64,000 nt of DNA, from the NCBI GenBank assembly GCA_021234155.1, contig JAJEKV010000034.1, forward strand, positions 14,372,671 to 14,436,670. The letters are read 5' to 3'. The DNA is from Isoetes taiwanensis. Taxonomy: Eukaryota; Streptophyta; Lycopodiopsida; Isoetales; Isoetaceae. Shown here one piece after another: positions 58,151 through 64,000 of the stretch (its first letter is position 1; each line of letters opens with the position of its first letter). The notes beneath the pieces are model-generated. The model was not told the origin of the DNA, ran no database searches, and saw only the letters and a list, made by a program, of their open reading frames with translations. A program made the translations under genes and the position numbers.

Positions 58151-58326
58151 GTAGTCATTATCTCTGCTTGTCTAGTATCATCATTACTGCAAAGGTTTTT
58201 CCCTTGAAAACCTTTCGAGGCAGGGGTTTTTTAATCCTAGTAGTAATGATTGTACTAGCCCATTGTATGGGTCCCATGACCTATTGGTCTCCGTGGACGT
58301 TAAAAAAATTATTCTATTCTATTCTA
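58150..58326 (+). repeat. LINE 3' UTR and (ATTCT)n tail
   Basis: This shares AAGGTTTTTCCCTTGAAAAC, GGGTCCCAT and TCCGTGGACG with the inverted copy at 13680-13860, and partly with 20690-20755. The end is TTATTCTATTCTATTCTACT, a short pentanucleotide tail marking the 3' end of the insertion. Confidence 0.75.
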
Positions 58327-58461
58327 CTTCAACAGATGATAGAACGTATTGTTTATTTAGTATGGATTCAAAATCCAAGCCAAATGGCCAATGATTGTAT
58401 AATAGCCGCCCAAACTTAGAAATGTCATTCCTAGTTGGAAAATTTAAAAAAACATTGAAGT

Positions 58462-59970
58462 TTACTGTGTATCTGCAACAATTTCCACATTTGGAGGCAG
58501 ATCATCACTTAGAGACGTAACAATTTCATCCGTACTGGTACTTCCAATTTCAGTATTCTTAGTAATGTTGCATCCAGTGTCAACATTCTTTGGGTCCACC
58601 ATGATTCTAGGTGGCATCTTAGGAGTCTTGATGACATAGTTTGTACCAACATTTTTAGGAACATAAAAGGCTTTCTGCATAACTCCGGTGCATTTGTTAG
58701 GGTTTTGCATGCTCATAAAAGTAGCAAGTTTGATCATCTTCTTAGCAATATCAGCAACTTTGTTGTTGCCAAGCATGACTTTTAGGTTCTTTTCTGGAGT
58801 TTCTGCATAAGCTATAGTCATGTCCAGCATGGTCTTTCTCACTTCCAGGTACCCAATATAAGCTATTACAACACATCTTAGTTCCTGATTCAGAAATTTT
58901 GTCAAAGTGACCATCTTCACAATAGATGAGGCATCTGGATATAATTCATGCATATGGTTCATTAAGAACTATATCCCTTAGTCCAGCCATATAATTGTGT
59001 ACCTACATACATCATCTCTTCTCCTATTGTTTTTTTCTTTCTTCTCGCATTTGCATTTGAAGTAGGGACACTAAGTCCTCCATATATGCTTGAGATAAAA
59101 GTCATCTCTCTCAATATTAGAGAATGCCATGTGACCTTTCTGTCCAACTTGGATAATAGTATCTTTCAGACAGGTCAGGCCAAAGAAGTCCATTTTAAAA
59201 GTTAAATTAACATCAAGAGTGCTAAACACCTTTTCAAGTCTTGTTGCAGCTGCCTTTGCATATTTCACTTCTTCCTTTATTACACCAGATAAAGCCATCC
59301 AGGTTTCAACATTTATTGGAGCAAGGGCTCCAAAGTTCAGACTGGTTCAAATGGCATGTGAGTAGACAGCAGAATAAGTTTCAACTGTTTGTTCAATAAG
59401 TATTGGGTAGCATGAAGAATTGCTAAGGGTGAGGTTCGGAACTATTGTCCTTTTCAGTATTTTGCACAGCTTCTTCTGCCAGATCAGCCTCAGAAAACAG
59501 ATATTCTTGAAACTCTTCATTATTCTGCATAGTAATGGCATCCTCTTCTTTTTTGTTATCAAATGAGGGTATTATGTCATTGGCAGCTTCTAAAGCTGAA
59601 AGCCCCAATACAAATTTACTAGCCTGTAGATCTTCTAGGCAAGTTCGTTCATACAGTATACTGCTTACATCAGCATAAACAACAGCAATAATATCCTTAG
59701 CTTTAGCAAATTCAAAGTTCACCATCTTAATTTGTTGGTATACTTTAAACCACCCATTAAATCCAAGGTACATTACTGGAGATAATCTTTTATCACGTAG
59801 GTTGCATTCCTTGAATGTGATAAAAGAGGGGATATCCTTGCCTTTGATGCACGCCAAAATATTTTGAACAGCAAAATTTGAACTATCAATATTGCATTTA
59901 TCATATTGTAAAGCAATGAGCTCCTTGATCCATATGTTGTCATTGCTTGGCTCATGCTCCATATTCATCT
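58462..59970 (-). pseudogene. Unrecognised broken gene
   Basis: Minus strand. A probable exon starts after TTTTATTATAG at 59975 with MNMEHEPSNDNIWIKELIAL and stays open to about 59423 (KVYQQIKMVNFEFAKAKDII, VLGLSALEAANDIIPSFDNK). A shift near 59465 leads to a second frame, which continues with only three stops to 58462 (SSCYPILIEQTVETYSAVYS, NVETWMALSGVIKEEVKYAK, SIVKMVTLTKFLNQELRCVV, TPEKNLKVMLGNNKVADIAK). About 500 residues are thus traceable. I do not recognise the family. Amino acid use looks genuinely coding. Confidence 0.45.
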
Positions 59971-59979
59971 CCTATAATA

Positions 59980-61290
59980 AAATAGAATGTCATAGTAAGC
60001 AAAATAGTAGTTCACCTACAAATTTTGTAACTAGGATCAAGGAACTTGGTATAACCAAGAAACTGCAATTAAAACAAAAAATCTCGAAACTTGTCTAAAG
60101 ACAGACTTCAATCTACTTCAGACCTTTTCAAGGACTAAAATTCGATTCAATAAGCAGCCCTTGTATTTAAATAGATGATTTTAAACAACAAGGCCATGAT
60201 CTGGTTACTCTGTTCCATAGATCCTTGACATAGAATAGATAACATCTAAAAGATCTTATATGTAGGAAGTTTTTTGCTACAAAAAACATAAGACAAAGAA
60301 ACAAAGGAAACTGCAGTTTTCCAACTTCAGATTGTGCATTTGAGTCTTCAAGACCAATTAACGAGAAAGAATTTTCGCTTTTTGTCCATCTTCCATCTTT
60401 TGAACAAAACATAGCAGGGAGTAAAAAGTCATGTTACCTGCACCCAAAACAACAAAAACAAGCATCAGAATGGTTGCCGTGCTGAGGATAGCAGATGTCA
60501 TGGGACTTTTTAGGTTTATGCCCCTTCACCCTACTTGTTTCACAAACATATCATGGGGTAAACCAGAACTGTTAGCAACAGTTCAAATATGTCTACTGCT
60601 ATCCTTAGGCCAACAGGTCAGCAATTAAATTCATAACTCAATTTTGCTTCAGTAAAAGTAGAGTAATTTTTCCAAGCAACAAGGATATGGATCTATAAAT
60701 TATATCCGATCTGCCTTATGTCTAAATTATCAGTAATATCCTGTTTAAAATTATATGCTCATTCATATATTCAGAACCCATATGCCATAAAAATAGATTT
60801 GACTTGAACTCATGTTCATTTCATCTTTAAATCTTCATAAGCACTGAACATTTATTCAAATCCGTTACATCTTTTATTGCAATAAGCCATATCAAGCTAT
60901 AGTCCTATAAATTCACTCAGCAGCTATGTAGATGACTAATTTATACTAACTTCCAGTGGGAAAGCAATTCCAGCTTGCTTACAACTTAAAAAACATTACT
61001 AAATCTCTTTTCGTATGCTTACAAGCCTAGAACATAATATTCAAGCAAGTGCATCTTACTATATTAAAATCCTCCTAGCCATTATATTATACAGATCTAT
61101 CTTATCTCATGATGAAACAAGTTGAATTATAGCATATTCCATTCATGAACATAGCTCCAGCTAGATTTACCATGTAAAAGAATGATCTAATCTATTAGAA
61201 CCTGAGAAGTGCGCTCCAGTCCACTAGATTTGCTAGAATTTTCATCAGCTACATGCTTCAAGCTTGTAGATCCACATGCTTTGGTCATTG
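59980..61290. other. AT-rich, no gene recognised
   Basis: This may be intron or flank of the broken gene to its left. Short frames near 60170-60410 (minus) and 60431-60628 (plus) have no motif. Confidence 0.35.
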
Positions 61291-61542
61291 CTAGATCATC
61301 TCTTTTCCTGCTTTTTTGCTTGTGGCATTCACCTCTGCAGCAGGCAATTCAGCTTTCTCCTGATTGGACTGCCCATCTTGAGCATTCACATTTCTTTCAA
61401 TAGCCTCTGAGCTAAGCTTTGGTTCAGAGACCTTTGCAATCTTATGATACTGAAATAAATTTTTCTTGCAGCTAGTATTCAACTTCTCTTGTGCCAGCCT
61501 CTTTCTAGTAGCGAAATTTAGGTCCCCTTTCTTTCTTCCCAT
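61291..61542 (-). CDS. Short basic unrecognised ORF
   Basis: MGRKKGDLNFATRKRLAQEK begins a Lys-rich stretch of 83 codons with KLSSEAIERNVNAQDGQSNQ. A second frame continues after the stop with RDDLAMTKACGSTSLKHVAD, so the piece may be part of a longer exon with an indel. No known domain; it could belong to the broken gene downstream on the same strand. Confidence 0.25.
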   Translation of the reverse strand: MGRKKGDLNFATRKRLAQEKLNTSCKKNLFQYHKIAKVSEPKLSSEAIERNVNAQDGQSNQEKAELPAAEVNATSKKAGKEMI

Positions 61543-62560
61543 CTCTCTGCTCATCGGTGGAAATGTAGACAAAATGGTCTGCACAAGGCAATGCGGATTT
61601 TGCAGCTTACAAGTGCCAAGTCTGTTCATATATAGTCATTCAACATACCGACAGTCCTTAACCTGGAACTGTTTTAGATGGCAGCATGTTTCCAACACTT
61701 ATAACTAAAAGACAATACATACCTCTTCTGTATATCTGTGATGAGAATGATGTGGCCAAAGCTTTTCTCTAGCCGAATTTCTGGAGTAAACAGGCCGAAT
61801 ATCTAGAGTTCAAGATGCCCTAAACTTTCACGATTATTTCTTTAGGTTAGCTTTCTGCAGACTAATTAACAAATACTCCAATATAACCATATGCCACATC
61901 ACCCTAAGGTATTTTTCGTGTATTTTCATAACATACAAAGTCTTTTCACATATTTCCAGATAGCCCCAAGCCTATATAATATACATTCCCATGCCAAAAC
62001 ACCATAATGTGTGTCTTAGTTTTCCATAACGTAAGCCTTTTTACAGATTACCAAGTAACAACATGTCGCACCTATATCCAAGTCTCACCCACCTTTGCTC
62101 TTACTATACCTTTAACTTCGAATTCAACTTTGACACCAACAACTAAACGATACCAAACTTCTCACTCAAGAGAAACTCGTCAAGAACCAAATAACAAGGA
62201 CGGTGAAGCATTAAACCCCTAGCACAGACTGGAAAGCTAGACTCGTAAATTCCAAGTCACCAAAGCAAAGGCCAATCATACCAATAAAGGCTAAACACGA
62301 GAGCGAGCCCTTCATTATGCTCATAAAGTATAAGCATGAAGAAAAGCACCATTGATATGTTATAAGAATAAAACAGCCTGAAATTCTAAGCAAAAATATC
62401 CATGAATAAAATAACTGGAAAACCAAAGATGAAAATAAGAAAACTCCTGATGTCAGCATGCCCTTTGCCACGGTGATTCTCTATTGGAACTTAAGAGAAG
62501 AGGTATTTTTAACTAGGGCTATTTTGCTAGTTTTTCTGGCCCTTCTAGGCCGTCAAGTTT
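61543..62560. other. No gene recognised
   Basis: AT-rich sequence. Small frames at 62007-62222 and 62211-62471 show nothing recognisable. Confidence 0.35.
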
Positions 62561-62589
62561 GTGGATTTTGATACAAACTGCCATAAGAG

Positions 62590-63390
62590 GTTCCTCCTGG
62601 GCAGGTTGTTGCAAGCTTGGAGGTGATAAGTAAGAACAGCATATATGCTGACTTGGAGAACATGCAGGTAACATTAAGGTACGAATCTAAAATAATGGCA
62701 ATCTTGAATCTTGTTCTAAGTTGTGATACACAATTTTTTTGGAGGTATCCAACATACGATTAGAACCACATCTCTGATTCTAATAGCTTTGATTCAAGAT
62801 GGAATACTGGACTATATAATCTCCAGAAACAACCAGTCAACCAATTTTAATAAAACGTAAGGATAGGGCTTCTTTTGAAAGTTAAACCTGGAATCATTTC
62901 TCATGGTGTGATATTACTAAACAGTGATGGCATGAATGTAAAGATTTTATAACTTACAAAGTCATTGGAGGAATTTTTGTTCTACTTCTTTGTTGGACCT
63001 ACAATCTATTTCAGTTATTCCGTAGTAGGACTTCACTCTAGACCCCAGAACTTATCCAGTAGATGAGGTGCAAAAGTTTGTGCAGTTATTGCATGAAGAC
63101 AATAAAAAATATATAATAATGGACAATAAAAAAATATATAATAAGCATTTGTCTTGGTAAATCTCCTAATCCTTGTGGTACTCGAGTGTGACATCAAGTT
63201 TTTAAGGTTTTGCAGGAATCAAGCTTGATGTAATCCCAAACTTTATCCTAAAGTAACTACTTTCTAGACTCAGGAAATTTTCATCTTCTATAAGACCATT
63301 CCTTTTGATGGACTGTGGATAGACATGGTTGATATGCAAAACGATATTACAAATGCAAAACAAAAGTTTTATGGCATACCTTCATGTATC
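62590..63390 (+). pseudogene. GH31 alpha-glucosidase relic
   Basis: Three pieces of a glycoside hydrolase family 31 enzyme (plant alpha-glucosidase/xylosidase, which cleaves terminal alpha-linked sugars in the apoplast or vacuole) are readable in order: VASLEVISKNSIYADLENMQ then VTLRYESK (62590-62690, the QKNSIYGPD region of the N-terminal domain), DFTLDPRTYPVDEVQKFVQL then LHEDNKKYIIMD (63029-63124), and TIPFDGLWIDMVDMQNDI (63298-63350), the WIDMNE site with the nucleophilic Asp kept but Asn-Glu changed to Val-Asp. AG borders precede pieces 1 and 2, so introns persisted. Roughly 350 residues are missing between pieces 1 and 2. Confidence 0.7.
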
Positions 63391-64000
63391 TAACGCCCTG
63401 AAATGTACCATCTATACCACAATGCCTAAAGAATAATATGACACATCTCAAGAATAATATGAACCCATATCCCTATTGCATCAATCGTGTGCAAAATTTG
63501 AAGGTGTAATAACAAAAAAATTTATGATTTAAGCAAAAGGATCTCATGAAAAGATGCACAACATCTAAATATGTTAAATCCATGTCCCTGTTCCAAAATA
63601 TAAAGACCATCTAACCCAAAGGCTATATATTTGAATGACCCAAAGATAGAACAAAATTAACTACCAGAACAATTCTGCCCATTTTCAAGCAATTACAGCA
63701 ATAGGATAATATACATGATAAATAAATAAAGAAAAGCAAAATATCCCACAATTAAAGTACACTACAATCATAGCCTAATGCACCTGTAAAGCATTAATGG
63801 TTCTATAAAAAAAATCATCTTCTTTGACCTGAAATAACAGTTCCTAAACTGGAGTACAATAGAAGAAGTTCAAAATAAATGACTAGTTGTGAGCAATCCT
63901 GATGATCTTTATCCTGCATGATGATCTTCATGAGCCGTCTTGCATGCCTCTGCTCATGAAGCAGGCCTAGAAATATTAAGTTACTTGAGAAGCATTTCTT
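63391..64000. other. Window end, no gene seen
   Basis: AT-rich sequence following the GH31 relic. Further enzyme motifs are not readable. Confidence 0.4.

Larger units (their letters stand above)
46480..58326 (+). mobile_element. LINE interrupted by hAT and Ty3/gypsy insertions
   Basis: A non-LTR retrotransposon with ORF1, APE-type endonuclease, RT, C-terminal zinc motif, a 3' UTR (58150-58310) and an (ATTCT)n tail. It totals about 5.1 kb once the two insertions are removed: a hAT element at 49771-50576 and a gypsy element at 51047-56919, both in the RT region. Coding continuity on either side of each insertion shows that both arrived later. Frameshifts in ORF1, endonuclease and C-terminus make it inactive. 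Confidence 0.85.

Overview
This window is nuclear DNA of a land plant. Genes carry GT..AG introns, there is a GDSL lipase gene of plant type, a plant-type 8-cysteine secreted protein, a chromodomain Ty3/gypsy element and a Ty1/copia element primed by initiator tRNA-Met, and unprocessed (intron-bearing) relics of plant housekeeping genes. The density of old LINE, hAT, SINE and Penelope-like remnants and of simple and palindromic repeats fits a large, repeat-rich genome (fern, lycophyte or gymnosperm rather than a compact angiosperm). That is an inference; no marker gene fixes the species.

Layout. 1-6.3 kb: no gene, a mosaic of repeats with an array of CACGCC..GGCCGTG hairpins and an orphan LTR start. 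6.3-8.9 kb: sparse DNA with a 142-bp tandem repeat and a (TAA)n tract that is the tail of a 5'-truncated minus-strand LINE (8.9-11.0 kb). 11.7-13.3 kb: the best intact gene, a five-exon GDSL esterase/lipase on the minus strand. 13.7-15.5 kb: LINE 3' end and SINE-like modules. 15.5-20.2 kb: a complete-looking copia element (both LTRs, PBS, PPT, 5-bp TSD) that lacks protease and integrase. 22.6-23.0 kb: an array of TCGACTCGCGAGTCGA palindromes. 24.6 kb: unrecognised ORF. 25.5 kb: pyrimidine tract. 27.5 kb: small LTP-like gene. 30.6-36.1 kb (with a possible last exon at 44.7-45.1 kb): a decayed multi-exon locus of unknown family ending in an FCP1/NIF-type phosphatase-like domain; its introns are built largely from the TCGACTC palindromes. 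A SINE and a 1.15-kb hAT element have inserted in or beside it. 38.4-39.1 kb: relic of the meiotic MutS homologue MSH4. 40.8-42.4 kb: an element bounded by 26-bp perfect inverted repeats around a 1.1-kb purine tract. 45.3-46.3 kb: Penelope-like RT fragment. 46.5-58.3 kb: a LINE (ORF1, APE endonuclease, RT, Zn-finger, 3' tail) interrupted by a hAT element (8-bp TSD) and by a chromovirus Ty3/gypsy element (5-bp TSD). 58.4-60 kb: broken unrecognised gene. 62.6-63.4 kb: relic of a GH31 alpha-glucosidase.

No pathway is encoded here; the window is mostly a record of transposition and decay. The least expected signal is two unrelated hairpin families (2.2-3.3 kb and 22-45 kb) in which the outer arms differ between copies but remain complementary to each other within each copy. 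This covariation points to structural selection or to a self-templating copying process.
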